64,000 nt of DNA, from assembly GCF_900110535.1 (NCBI RefSeq), contig NZ_FOJA01000001.1:1957393-2021392 (forward strand), in the 5' to 3' direction. The notes below the pieces were generated by a model, which was not told the DNA's origin, searched no databases, and was given only the letters and a program-made list of their open reading frames with translations. The stretch is from Halobacterium jilantaiense. Lineage in GTDB: Archaea > Halobacteriota > Halobacteria > Halobacteriales > Halobacteriaceae. Below are positions 52,246-60,052 of this stretch, piece after piece. Both the position numbers and the translations under genes were made by a program. How positions within the stretch are numbered: the stretch's first letter is position 1; every line of letters begins with the position of its first letter.

Positions 52246-52386
52246 ACTACCCGGTAGTGGACGAGCCCCTAATGACCGTTACGGCGACCCGAGGAGCCGG
52301 TAAGCCGGTGCTACCCCGACCCCTCCCCCCCGACGACGTGCGGGCTCCCGAAAGCAAATATACCACTGTCGCCTACGTGCCGACAG

Positions 52387-53484
52387 ATGCTGCTGGTCCT
52401 CTGCGTGGACCTCGACGACGACCTCGGGCGGAAAACCGGCGTGCCGACGCCCGTGGTCGGCCGCAACGAGGTCGAACACGCTGCGGTGTCGCTGGCCGAA
52501 GCCGACCCCGAAGACAGCGACGTGAACGTCCTCTTCGAGGGCGTCCACCTCTACGACCAGTACAGCACCGAGGAGGACGTAGAGGTGGCGGCGGTGACGG
52601 GCGTCGAACGCGGCGACGTCGCCGCCAACCGCAAGGTCGGCCGGGAGGTCGACGAGGTGCTCGCCGGGCTGTCGACGGACGACCCCGTGAATGCGGTGGT
52701 CGTGACGGACGGCGCACAGGACGAGTCCGTGGTGCCCGTCATCCGCTCGCGGGTCCCAATCGAGGCGGTCAAGCGCGTCGTCGTCCGGCAGGCACAGGAC
52801 CTGGAGTCGATGTACTACACGCTCAAGCAGGTGATGAACGACCCCGAGACGCGGGGAACGATTCTGGTGCCGCTTGGCATCCTCCTGCTCATCTACCCGC
52901 TGGCGGTGCTCGCGGACGTGCTCGGACTACCCGGGGCCGTCCTCGGCGTCTCCTCCGCGGCGGTCGGGCTCTACGCGCTCTTCCGGGGACTGGGCCTGGA
53001 GCGCGTCGTCGACCAGGCCGTCGGCCGGGTGCGGGAGAGCCTCTACACGGGCCGCGTGACTCTCATCACGTACGTCGTCGCGGCCGCGCTGCTCGTCATC
53101 GGCGGCGTCGAGGGCGTCGGCCAACTGGAGGCCGTGCGCGCCCAGACCGGCGTCGACCTCGGCCCGTCGACGGTCGTGGCGGCGCTCACGTACGGCGCAG
53201 TCCGGTGGTTCGCGGCCGCCGGCCTCACCACCAGCCTCGGCCAGGTGACGGACGAGTACCTCGCCGAACGCTTCCGGTGGCGGTACCTGAACGCGCCGTT
53301 CTACGTGCTCTCCATCGCCGCAGTCCTGCACATGCTGTCGGCGTTCTTCCTCGACTACGTCACGCTCACCGAACTCGCCGCGGTGCTGACGGCCGGCACG
53401 CTGGTGAGCGTGCTGTCGACGCTCGCGTTCGCCGTCGTCGAGTCGTGGCGTGGCGGCTCAGACGCGGACGCCGACGCCGCCTGA
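52387..53484 (+). CDS. DUF373 family membrane protein
   Basis: 365 residues from ATG 52387. The start LVLCVDLDDDLGRKTGVPTPVVGRNEV and the DVNVLFEGVHLYDQ and VVVTDGAQDESVVPVIRSR motifs are the signature of DUF373, a protein family of archaea with a cytoplasmic alpha/beta domain (1-165) and about six transmembrane helices after it. Function unknown, although its Asp-rich nucleotide-fold start suggests ligand binding. It is convergent with the prenyl synthase gene (1 bp apart). Confidence 0.9.
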   Translation: MLLVLCVDLDDDLGRKTGVPTPVVGRNEVEHAAVSLAEADPEDSDVNVLFEGVHLYDQYSTEEDVEVAAVTGVERGDVAANRKVGREVDEVLAGLSTDDPVNAVVVTDGAQDESVVPVIRSRVPIEAVKRVVVRQAQDLESMYYTLKQVMNDPETRGTILVPLGILLLIYPLAVLADVLGLPGAVLGVSSAAVGLYALFRGLGLERVVDQAVGRVRESLYTGRVTLITYVVAAALLVIGGVEGVGQLEAVRAQTGVDLGPSTVVAALTYGAVRWFAAAGLTTSLGQVTDEYLAERFRWRYLNAPFYVLSIAAVLHMLSAFFLDYVTLTELAAVLTAGTLVSVLSTLAFAVVESWRGGSDADADAA

Positions 53485-53485
53485 C

Positions 53486-54385
53486 TCAGGCGTCCCGCTC
53501 GACGACGAACTCCGCGAGGTACTCCAGGTAGTCTTTGGCTTCGCCCGCCGGCAGGTCGAGGTCAGCGAGCGCAGCGAGCGCGCGGTCCGACTCTTCGCGC
53601 GCCAATCCGTTCAGTTCCTCGGGTGACCGGTCGGTGACGCGCACGATGCTCGGCCGGTCCATCTCCTCGTCGATGCCCGCCGGCTTCCCGAGCGCCTCGC
53701 TGTCGGCGGTCGCGTCCAGCACGTCGTCCCGAATCTGGAAGGCGACTCCGACGCGTTCGGCGTACTCGCCGAGGGTCTCGACGGTGCGTCCGTCGGCGTC
53801 CGCGGCGATAGCGCCGAGCTCTGCGGCCGCGCGGAACAGCGCGCCGGTCTTCCGTCGCGCGAGCTCCATGTACTCTCGCTCGTTCTCCGGCCGGTCGACG
53901 AGTTCGATGGCTTCGCCCTCGCCGAGTTCCACCAGCGAGTCCGTGACACACTCCATCGCCCGGGGGTCCCGGGAGAACAGCGCGAACGCCTCGCCGAGCA
54001 GGCCGTCGGAGGCGACCAGCCCCGGCCCGTAGCCGTACTCCGCCCACGCGCTCGCCGAGCCCCGGCGGACCTCTGACTGGTCGATGATGTCGTCGACGAC
54101 CAGCGAGGCGTTGTGGACGAGCTCGATGCCGACGGCGTAGTCCAGAGCGTCCTCGCCGTCCGCCGCCAGCACCGGCTGCTGGCTCGCGTCGGCGTCGTCG
54201 CCGCCCTCCCAGACGTCGCCCCCGGCGGCCTCGCAGACGAGGACGGTGAGCGTCGGTCGGACGCGCTTCCCGCCCGCGAGCACCACGTGTTCGAGCTGGT
54301 CGCCGAGTTCGGTCGGCTCGACGGTGCCGACCGCCTCGGCGATGCGGTCCTCGATGGCGGCCCGGCGCGCCTCGACGTACTCCAT
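53486..54385 (-). CDS. isoprenyl diphosphate synthase (geranylgeranyl/farnesyl type)
   Basis: 299 residues from ATG 54385; a GTG one codon earlier is possible. First Asp-rich motif DDIID (context LVVDDIIDQSEVRRG) and second DDVLD (FQIRDDVLDATAD), plus HNASLVVDD, give a trans-prenyl synthase. It condenses IPP onto allylic diphosphates to make C15-C25 chains for archaeal membrane lipids, carotenoids or quinones. The chain length cannot be read with certainty. The acidic composition is usual. Confidence 0.92.
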   Translation of the reverse strand: MEYVEARRAAIEDRIAEAVGTVEPTELGDQLEHVVLAGGKRVRPTLTVLVCEAAGGDVWEGGDDADASQQPVLAADGEDALDYAVGIELVHNASLVVDDIIDQSEVRRGSASAWAEYGYGPGLVASDGLLGEAFALFSRDPRAMECVTDSLVELGEGEAIELVDRPENEREYMELARRKTGALFRAAAELGAIAADADGRTVETLGEYAERVGVAFQIRDDVLDATADSEALGKPAGIDEEMDRPSIVRVTDRSPEELNGLAREESDRALAALADLDLPAGEAKDYLEYLAEFVVERDA

Positions 54386-54487
54386 CACACCCGATTCGGG
54401 GTTTCCCGGTCAAGTACCTGACGGGACACGCTGGTTCCGCCGGTGGTTGCCCTCACATTCATCGACCACGAGCACGAAGTACCGCGT

Positions 54488-55144
54488 ATGGCGAACCGTT
54501 CGACCCGCCGCTACGTGCTGTCGGTCGCCGGCAGCGCAGCCGTCGTTCTCGCCGCCGGTTGCAGCGACCTCGGCGGGTACACCGGTGGTGGCGACGGAGG
54601 CGACACCGCCCCGAAATCGACCACGAACACTGGCGAGAACTCGGACGAAGCGACCGAGGAGAACCCGGTGGTCGGCGACGCCGAGCAGGTCGGGGACCTC
54701 GCGCTGTCCAGCCCGGCGTTCGACGACGGCCAGCCCATCCCCCGGACGTACGGGCGGGACGACGCCGACGTCAATCCGCCGCTGTCAGTCTCCGGTGTGC
54801 CCGACGGCGCGGAGACGCTCGTGCTCGTCGTCGACGACCCCGACGCCGTCGAACCGGCCGGCGAGGTGTGGCTGCACTGGCTCGTCTGGAACGTGCCCGC
54901 GACGCGGACCGAGATACCCGAGGACTGGACCCCCGAGCAGGCCACAGAGGGGGTCAACGACTTCGGCGAGCGCGGGTACGGCGGGCCCGCGCCGCCGGAC
55001 GGGGAACACAAGTACCGCTTCAAACTGTACGCGCTCGACACCAGCCTCGACATCCCCACGGACGCCTCGAAGCGCGATGTCGGTGACGCCATGCGGGACC
55101 ACGTGCTCGCGTCGACCCAACTGGTGGGGATGTACGCGCCCTAG
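54488..55144 (+). CDS. PEBP/YbhB-family lipoprotein
   Basis: 218 residues from ATG 54488. Tat-type signal and lipobox (TRRYVLSVAGSAAVVLAAGC, C about 24), a Gly/Asp/Thr linker (about 28-60), then the YbhB/YbcL PEBP domain: IPRTYGRDDADVNPPLSVSGVP, LVLVVDDPDAVEP, HWLVWNVP, and KYRFKLYALDTSLD. Bacterial and archaeal members bind phospholipid-like or unknown ligands. Anchored outside the cell. Its end overlaps the convergent gene at 55141 by 4 bp. Confidence 0.9.
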   Translation: MANRSTRRYVLSVAGSAAVVLAAGCSDLGGYTGGGDGGDTAPKSTTNTGENSDEATEENPVVGDAEQVGDLALSSPAFDDGQPIPRTYGRDDADVNPPLSVSGVPDGAETLVLVVDDPDAVEPAGEVWLHWLVWNVPATRTEIPEDWTPEQATEGVNDFGERGYGGPAPPDGEHKYRFKLYALDTSLDIPTDASKRDVGDAMRDHVLASTQLVGMYAP

Positions 55145-55707
55145 AAGTCTGTGACCTCGGCCTGCACGCGGCCGTCCTCGACACCGTCGGCCCGGGACTC
55201 ACCGAGCAGGTCCGCGAGTTCGTCGCGTGTCACGTCGTCGCTCTCGTAGAGGTAGGCTATCTCGGGCAGCGACAGCGACTCCCCGGAATCGACCTTTTCC
55301 CGGAGGTGGTCGGCGTCGAGCGCGTGGAACGTCACGTCGTAGTCGATTGTGGCGGCTCGGTCGTTGCCCGCCTCCGCGAGGTTCACGCCCTCTCGGAGCA
55401 CTGTCTCGAAATCCAGGTCGGTCTCCTCGACGCCGCGGTAGAGGAACGCCAGCGTCGACACGAACGCGTCGAACGCCTCCGTGCCGTCGGCGTCGCTCGC
55501 GCGCTTCCCGAACACCAGTTCGCGGTCCCGGTCTTCGAGGTGTTCGACCAGCAGTTCGAAGTCCAGCAGGGCGTCGTAGACGCGTTCCCTGATGCGCGCT
55601 CGGGCGTTCCGTTCGGCCTGTACGCTGGACAGGTCGCGCTCGCCACGCAGGTACTCGCGGTCCGCCGGCGACAGCACGCCCCGACCGCGCTCTCCCGACC
55701 CTGGCAT
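55141..55707 (-). CDS. conserved haloarchaeal helical protein, unknown
   Basis: 188 residues from ATG 55707. N-terminal GRGVLSPADREYLRGERDL and ARARIRERVYDALLDFELLVEHL, a pattern I have seen in many haloarchaeal small proteins, followed by a long helical and acidic middle and a C-terminal LPEIAYLYESDDVTRDELADLLG that resembles a degenerate HTH. It may act as a transcription-associated regulator. Its promoter lies in the AT-rich island beyond it (55708-55775). Confidence 0.7.
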   Translation of the reverse strand: MPGSGERGRGVLSPADREYLRGERDLSSVQAERNARARIRERVYDALLDFELLVEHLEDRDRELVFGKRASDADGTEAFDAFVSTLAFLYRGVEETDLDFETVLREGVNLAEAGNDRAATIDYDVTFHALDADHLREKVDSGESLSLPEIAYLYESDDVTRDELADLLGESRADGVEDGRVQAEVTDF

Positions 55708-55797
55708 AACTAGTTCTGGATTACGATTACAAAAACAGAAATATATAGATAACTCAATTCCGATTATTTTTCCGATTCACCGGGGCAACGCTTATCG
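55708..55797. promoter_or_regulatory. AT-rich divergent promoter island
   Basis: A run of AT-rich sequence (TACAAAAACAGAAATATATAG and TTATTTTTCCG) lies between two divergently transcribed genes. The minus side has TATATATTTCTG about 30 bp before ATG 55707. The plus side has AACGCTTATCGG (55786-55797) ahead of the PCNA gene at 55858. Its composition differs sharply from the surrounding 68-72 percent GC. Confidence 0.55.
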
Positions 55798-55857
55798 GTG
55801 TGTTCCGGCTGGCGGTTGGCACGAGCGAGCCCGGCCCCGGCCGGCCGCCACCCCACC

Positions 55858-56667
55858 ATGACCCAGCAGACCACCACCGACGACACGACCCGACGTGTAC
55901 AGCCACCCCGCGACCCCGCCGTCTCGGTGGTCGCCGACCCGGACGTCCTCACGACGGCGCTCGACGCGCTCGGCGCCATCGTCGACGAGTGTGTCCTCGC
56001 CGTCGGCGAAGACGGCGTCAGCGTCGAGGCGATGGACCCCGCGACCGTCGCGATGGTCTCCCTGGACCTCGACGCCGACGCCTTCGACGCCTTCGACGTC
56101 GACACGGACCGACGCCTCGGCGTTCCACTGGAGCGCCTTCGGGACGTCGTCGGCATCGCCGACGCGGGCCAGCCGGTCGAACTCGCGTTCGACGCCGAGA
56201 CCCGCCACCTCCACGTGCAGGTCGGCGAGCTCGCCTACTCGCTCGCGCTCGTCGACCCCGAGGCCATCCGGTCGCCGCCGGACCGCGTCGATCTGGCCGA
56301 CCAGTACGCGTCGTCGGCAACACTAGACGGTGCCAGCCTCGCCCGCGCCGTCGACGCCGCCGACATGGTCGCCGACCACCTCGCGCTCGGAGCCGAGGAC
56401 GACCACCTCCACGTCCGCGCCGACGGCGACACCGACTCGGTCGAAATCGAGTTCCCGGCGGCGGACTGCGCAGCACTCGACGCCCCAGAGCCCGTCGAGT
56501 CACTGTTCTCGCTGCAGTACCTCGCGTCGGTCACCAGTGCCACGCCCGGCGACCGACCCGTCGACCTCCGGTTCGGTGACGAAGCACCCATCGAGGCCGC
56601 CTTCGACGTCGCCGACGGCGACGGCCGCGTCGCGTTCGTCGTCTCCCCGCGGATGACGCGCGCCTGA
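55858..56667 (+). CDS. pcn: divergent sliding clamp (PCNA family)
   Basis: 269 residues from ATG 55858. A PCNA pattern is clear: VVADPDVLTTALDALGAIVDECVL, VSVEAMDPATVAMVSLDLDADAFDAF, the second-domain AADMVADHLALGAEDDHLHV and LFSLQYLASV. It encircles DNA as a trimer to tether polymerase. It differs from standard haloarchaeal PCNA (which starts MFKAIV-) by an N-terminal extension of about 22 residues, and its end (SPRMTRA) lacks the usual LAPRI-type C-terminus. It could be a second clamp. A TATA-like AACGCTTAT lies about 60 bp upstream. Confidence 0.85.
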   Translation: MTQQTTTDDTTRRVQPPRDPAVSVVADPDVLTTALDALGAIVDECVLAVGEDGVSVEAMDPATVAMVSLDLDADAFDAFDVDTDRRLGVPLERLRDVVGIADAGQPVELAFDAETRHLHVQVGELAYSLALVDPEAIRSPPDRVDLADQYASSATLDGASLARAVDAADMVADHLALGAEDDHLHVRADGDTDSVEIEFPAADCAALDAPEPVESLFSLQYLASVTSATPGDRPVDLRFGDEAPIEAAFDVADGDGRVAFVVSPRMTRA

Positions 56668-56713
56668 GCAGGCGCTGCTCGGCTGGAAAAACGAGAGAAC
56701 GGTGTTCCGTACG

Positions 56714-56956
56714 CCTCAGATGCTCGGCGGTTCGCCGCCGAACTCCTGCGAGTACCTTTTTCGGCCTCGGGTGCGCTCCGCGCACCGCTCGGCGCAAAAA
56801 GCTACGCTAAAAACTCCTCGCCCTCGCAGTGCTCACGGTTTCACCGTTCGCGTCTTCCGAGGTCCTCCGGACCTCGCCGCTCGGGCGAGTGAACCGCGGC
56901 CTGCGGCCGCGGATGCAATCTTCCTCAGACGCTCGGCGGTTCGCCGCCGAACTCCT
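56714..56956. repeat. hairpin element flanked by a duplicate of the etfA 3' end
   Basis: The outer copy 56714-56747 repeats 34 bp of 56923-56956, the end of etfA, with one mismatch; the outer copy still has a stop codon. Between are AGTACCTTTTTCGG, the hairpin GGTGCGC-TCC-GCGCACC (56770-56786), GCAAAAAGCTACGCTAAAAACTC, an ACGGT-TTC-ACCGT hairpin (56835-56847), GAGGTCC-TCC-GGACCTC (56859-56875) and CCGCGGCC-TGC-GGCCGCGG (56894-56912). All four stems carry 3-base loops. The order and sequence of the GTACC-T-tract-hairpin-CAAAA-CTACGC-TAAAAA core match the element at 50732. No gene seen within. Confidence 0.8.
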
Positions 56957-57893
56957 CGATGAGCGCGGGCACGACGTCGAAGAGGTCGCCGACGATGCCG
57001 TAGTCGGCGATGTCGTAGATGGGCGCGTTCGGGTCCGTGTTGATGGCGATGATGGTGTCGGCACCCTTCATCCCGGCGACGTGCTGGACCGCGCCAGAGA
57101 TGCCGATGGCGAGGTAGACGTCCGGCGTCACCTGCTTGCCGGACTGACCGACCTGCCGGTTCTTCGGGAGCCAGCCGTTGTCCACGATGGGACGCGAGGA
57201 CGAGAGGGTCGCGCCAGTCGTCTCGGCGAGCGCCTCGACCAGTTCGAGGTTCTCCTCCTCCTCGATGCCGCGGCCGATGGAGACGAGGAAGTTCGCGTCG
57301 GCGATGTCGACGTCGCCGCCGCCGACCTCCTCGAAGCCCTTCACGGTGGAGCCGACGGCGTCTTCGTCGACGTCGACGTCGAACGTCGAGACCTCGGCGT
57401 CGCCGACGCCCTCGGCGGCCGGCCACTCGGCCCCTCGAATGGAGACGACGAACGGCCCGTCAGTGACCTCGACGGTCGTCTCGACCTTCGAGCCGTACAT
57501 CTCGCGCGTGACTTCCAGCGCGCCGTCGTACGCCAGGTCGATGGCGTCCGAGACGTACGTCCGGCCGGTCCGGGTGGCGACGGCCGGCGCGTAATCCAGG
57601 CCGTTCACGCTGTTCGGCACGAGGACGAACTCGGCGTCGAGGTCGTCTGCGAGCGCCTCGACGGCCTGCGCGTAGACGTCGTGGTTGAACTCCTCACCGT
57701 GCTCGACGGCGTGCACGTGGTCGACGCCCTCGCGGTTCAGGTCCTCGGCGAACGACTCCGTGTCCCCGGAGACAACGGCCGCGTGCAGGTCGGTGCCGGC
57801 GGCGTCCGCGAGTTCGCGGCCCGCGGTCAGCAGCTCGAAGCTCACGTCGCGGAGGTCACCGCGGCGGTGGTCGGCGACGGCGAGTACGGTCAT
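56925..57893 (-). CDS. etfA: electron transfer flavoprotein subunit alpha
   Basis: 322 residues from ATG 57893, overlapping the etfB stop by 4 bases. FAD-binding C-terminal domain motifs: SSRPIVDNGWLPKNRQVGQSGKQVTPDVYLAIGISGAVQHVAGM, then AINTDPNAPIYDIADYGIVGDLFDVVPALIEE. With etfB it forms the heterodimer that moves electrons from acyl-CoA or amine dehydrogenases to the quinone pool. No dehydrogenase is adjacent. Its last 34 bp are repeated 209 bp downstream. Confidence 0.96.
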   Translation of the reverse strand: MTVLAVADHRRGDLRDVSFELLTAGRELADAAGTDLHAAVVSGDTESFAEDLNREGVDHVHAVEHGEEFNHDVYAQAVEALADDLDAEFVLVPNSVNGLDYAPAVATRTGRTYVSDAIDLAYDGALEVTREMYGSKVETTVEVTDGPFVVSIRGAEWPAAEGVGDAEVSTFDVDVDEDAVGSTVKGFEEVGGGDVDIADANFLVSIGRGIEEEENLELVEALAETTGATLSSSRPIVDNGWLPKNRQVGQSGKQVTPDVYLAIGISGAVQHVAGMKGADTIIAINTDPNAPIYDIADYGIVGDLFDVVPALIEEFGGEPPSV

Positions 57894-58690
57894 TCGCCGA
57901 CCACCCCCTTGTCGCGGAGCACGTCAGCGAGCTGCCCGGCCTGCTCGCCGGCGTCGCCCTCGATGTACTCGGCGTCGCTCTCGGTCTCCGGCTCGTACAT
58001 CGCCGTCACGTCGAGACTGGACTCGACGACGCCCGCGTCCAGCCCGAGGTCGTCGAGGCTCTTCGGCGCAATCTCCTTCGACTGCGCCTGCCGGATGCCC
58101 CGCAGGCTCGCGTACCGGGGCTCGTTGATGCCCGTCTGGATAGTGAGCACGGCCGGGAGCTCCACGTCGGTGAGCTCCTCGACACCGCCCTCGAGTTCGC
58201 GGCGCACGGACGCGACGCCCTCGTCGAGGACCTTCTCGGTGTCCAGCGCGTTCACGACCGCCGCCCACTGGAAGTCGAGCTCCTCGGCGAGCGCCACGCC
58301 GGTCGCACCGAAGCTGTCGTCGTTTGCCTGCACCCCGGAGAGTACGATATCGGGGTCCTCCTCCTCGACGACGGCCGCCAGCAGCTGGGCCTTCGTCTCC
58401 ACATCCAGGAGTTCGACATCCTCGATGGCGTCGTCCCAGACTCGGACCGCGCGGTCGGCACCCTTCGCGAGCGCCATCCGGATGGTCTCCTCGGAGCGCT
58501 CCGGGCCGATGGTGACCGCGACGACCTCCACGTCGTCGCCGGCCTCCGCCAGCTGGACGCCCTCCTCGACGGCGTAGTCGTCCCACTCGTTGAGGTCGTA
58601 GTCGAGGTACGTGCTCTCGATCTCGGTCCCCGAGATCTCGAAGTCGTCCTCCACTGCGGCCACCTCTTTGACGGTGACGAGAACCTTCAT
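57890..58690 (-). CDS. etfB: electron transfer flavoprotein subunit beta
   Basis: 266 residues from ATG 58690. N-terminal MKVLVTVKEVAAVEDDF and LSGVQANDDSFGATGVALAEELDFQWAAVV, then the recognition-loop-like PAVLTIQTGINEPRYASLRGIRQAQSKEI, identify EtfB (FixA type). AMP-binding partner of EtfA. A TATA-like TAAACGTTTT (58718-58727) lies 30 bp upstream, so etfBA is a leaderless operon. The frame upstream to 58879 is not used. Confidence 0.96.
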   Translation of the reverse strand: MKVLVTVKEVAAVEDDFEISGTEIESTYLDYDLNEWDDYAVEEGVQLAEAGDDVEVVAVTIGPERSEETIRMALAKGADRAVRVWDDAIEDVELLDVETKAQLLAAVVEEEDPDIVLSGVQANDDSFGATGVALAEELDFQWAAVVNALDTEKVLDEGVASVRRELEGGVEELTDVELPAVLTIQTGINEPRYASLRGIRQAQSKEIAPKSLDDLGLDAGVVESSLDVTAMYEPETESDAEYIEGDAGEQAGQLADVLRDKGVVGE

Positions 58691-58717
58691 CACCCCGAAA
58701 ATCGCGCTTCCCGGGGG

Positions 58718-58727
58718 TAAACGTTTT
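58718..58727 (-). promoter_or_regulatory. TATA-like box of the etfBA operon
   Basis: TAAACGTTTT centred about 31 bp before ATG 58690 of etfB, giving a leaderless operon transcript. Confidence 0.55.
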
Positions 58728-58755
58728 CGGAACAGATGGCGGACCGCCCGGAGTT

Positions 58756-59934
58756 TTATTCGTCCTCGAAGCCCTCTCCCGGCAGCGAGATGAGATTCTC
58801 GCGGCCGATGCGGAGCTTCTCGACCCGGTCGGCCTCGTCCATCGAGGACAGCAACTGGGAGACCTTCGCCGTCGACCATCGGGTCTCCTCGACGATCTTC
58901 GACTGCTTCATCCGGCCGCCGTTCTCCGCCAGCAGGCGCTCGACGCGCTCCTCGTCGCTCAACAGCTCCGGGTCGACGCCGCCGGCCGCCGACTCAGTGT
59001 CCGAGCCATCTGCGTCCGCTCCGGCAGCCGAGCCACCGCTTGTACTGGCGGCCGACTCGTCGACGGGGTCCGTCGACGGCTTCGGCTCGCGCTCTGTTTC
59101 GCGCTCCGGGTTCGGGACCTTGCTATCGGGCTCGCCGTCACTGGCCGGTTCGCCGTCGCGCCGAAGGTACCTCCAGACTACGACCACGCCGACGACAGCC
59201 AAGAGGCCTCCCACGGCGACCACAGGGAAGTCGTCGCCACCGATGGTCGGCCCAGTGGTGAACACGAGTGACGGCTGCCCGCGCTCGAACGTCTTCGGTC
59301 CCTCCCACTGGTAGGCACCGCCGACGACGTTCGTCTCCGGGCTGACGTTCTCCGTGCCGTAGCCGTCGGGCTGCCGGATGCTCAATGTCTGGCCGTCTCG
59401 GAGGTCCCCGAACCACCCGCCGGAGAAGCCGTCCACGGCCAGCGTCTCGTTGTTCACCGCCGCGAAGTCCGTCCACGTGAACTGCAGGGAGAGTACGCCA
59501 GTAGAGTTGTTTCCGTGGTCTACCGTCGTGGCCGTCCGCCGCGCGTCAGTCACTTCCATCGACCGGTCGACACGGTCGCTCACTTCCGGCGCTGCCGCCC
59601 GGAACACGTCCACCGAGAAGTCGCCGTCCGTCTCACCGGCCTTGAACGCCGCCGCGAGGCGGTCGAAGGCAGCGGTGTCGTTCTCGGTCTCCAAGTGGTA
59701 CGTCGCAGAGACGTTCCACCTGGCGTCACCGTCCTCCTCGAGCTGGACGGCGAAGTGGACGCCCTCCTCTTCGAGCGCGCGGTCCTGGAGCTGTGGCTCC
59801 GGACTGTCCGCAACGGTAGCGGGCGTCGCGGGAGCCCCCGCGCTGGGCGCGACCGCCTGACCGACAGCGCCGGCACCGGCGAGCGGCGCGACGACCAGAC
59901 ACGCGAGGGCGACGAGGAGGGCGGCCTGCCGCAT
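58756..59934 (-). CDS. membrane-anchored HTH protein with extracytoplasmic domain
   Basis: 392 residues from ATG 59934. Signal peptide (LLVALACLVVAPLAGAGAVG), an outside domain of about 210 residues with repeated beta patterns and N-glycosylation-like NNS/NDT sites, one transmembrane helix (about 243-261: VVAVGGLLAVVGVVVVW), a Pro/Glu/Ser/Asp linker, and a C-terminal winged helix (LSDEERVERLLAENGGRMKQSKIVEETRWSTAKVSQLLSSM). It looks like a one-component transmembrane regulator: the outside domain senses and the inside HTH binds DNA. The longer frame to 60255 is antisense to the next gene. Confidence 0.85.
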   Translation of the reverse strand: MRQAALLVALACLVVAPLAGAGAVGQAVAPSAGAPATPATVADSPEPQLQDRALEEEGVHFAVQLEEDGDARWNVSATYHLETENDTAAFDRLAAAFKAGETDGDFSVDVFRAAAPEVSDRVDRSMEVTDARRTATTVDHGNNSTGVLSLQFTWTDFAAVNNETLAVDGFSGGWFGDLRDGQTLSIRQPDGYGTENVSPETNVVGGAYQWEGPKTFERGQPSLVFTTGPTIGGDDFPVVAVGGLLAVVGVVVVWRYLRRDGEPASDGEPDSKVPNPERETEREPKPSTDPVDESAASTSGGSAAGADADGSDTESAAGGVDPELLSDEERVERLLAENGGRMKQSKIVEETRWSTAKVSQLLSSMDEADRVEKLRIGRENLISLPGEGFEDE

Positions 59935-60052
59935 ACACCGTGACTGAACGACGCTCGGGCAAAGTACTTTCCATCCGAGCGACACGCCTGGCTCGAACAC
60001 GGCGAGAGAACGCTCCACATCGTTTTTGACCACCCCTCCCGAACGGTCGCCC

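Noticed and set aside
56714-56956. Possible CRISPR or tandem repeat array
   Set aside because: Only two copies of a gene end and non-identical hairpins; no repeat-spacer periodicity.
50503-56956. IS200/IS605-type insertion as explanation of the hairpin elements
   Set aside because: Subterminal hairpins fit loosely, but that family makes no target duplication and no TnpA/TnpB gene is present. Kept only as an open alternative.
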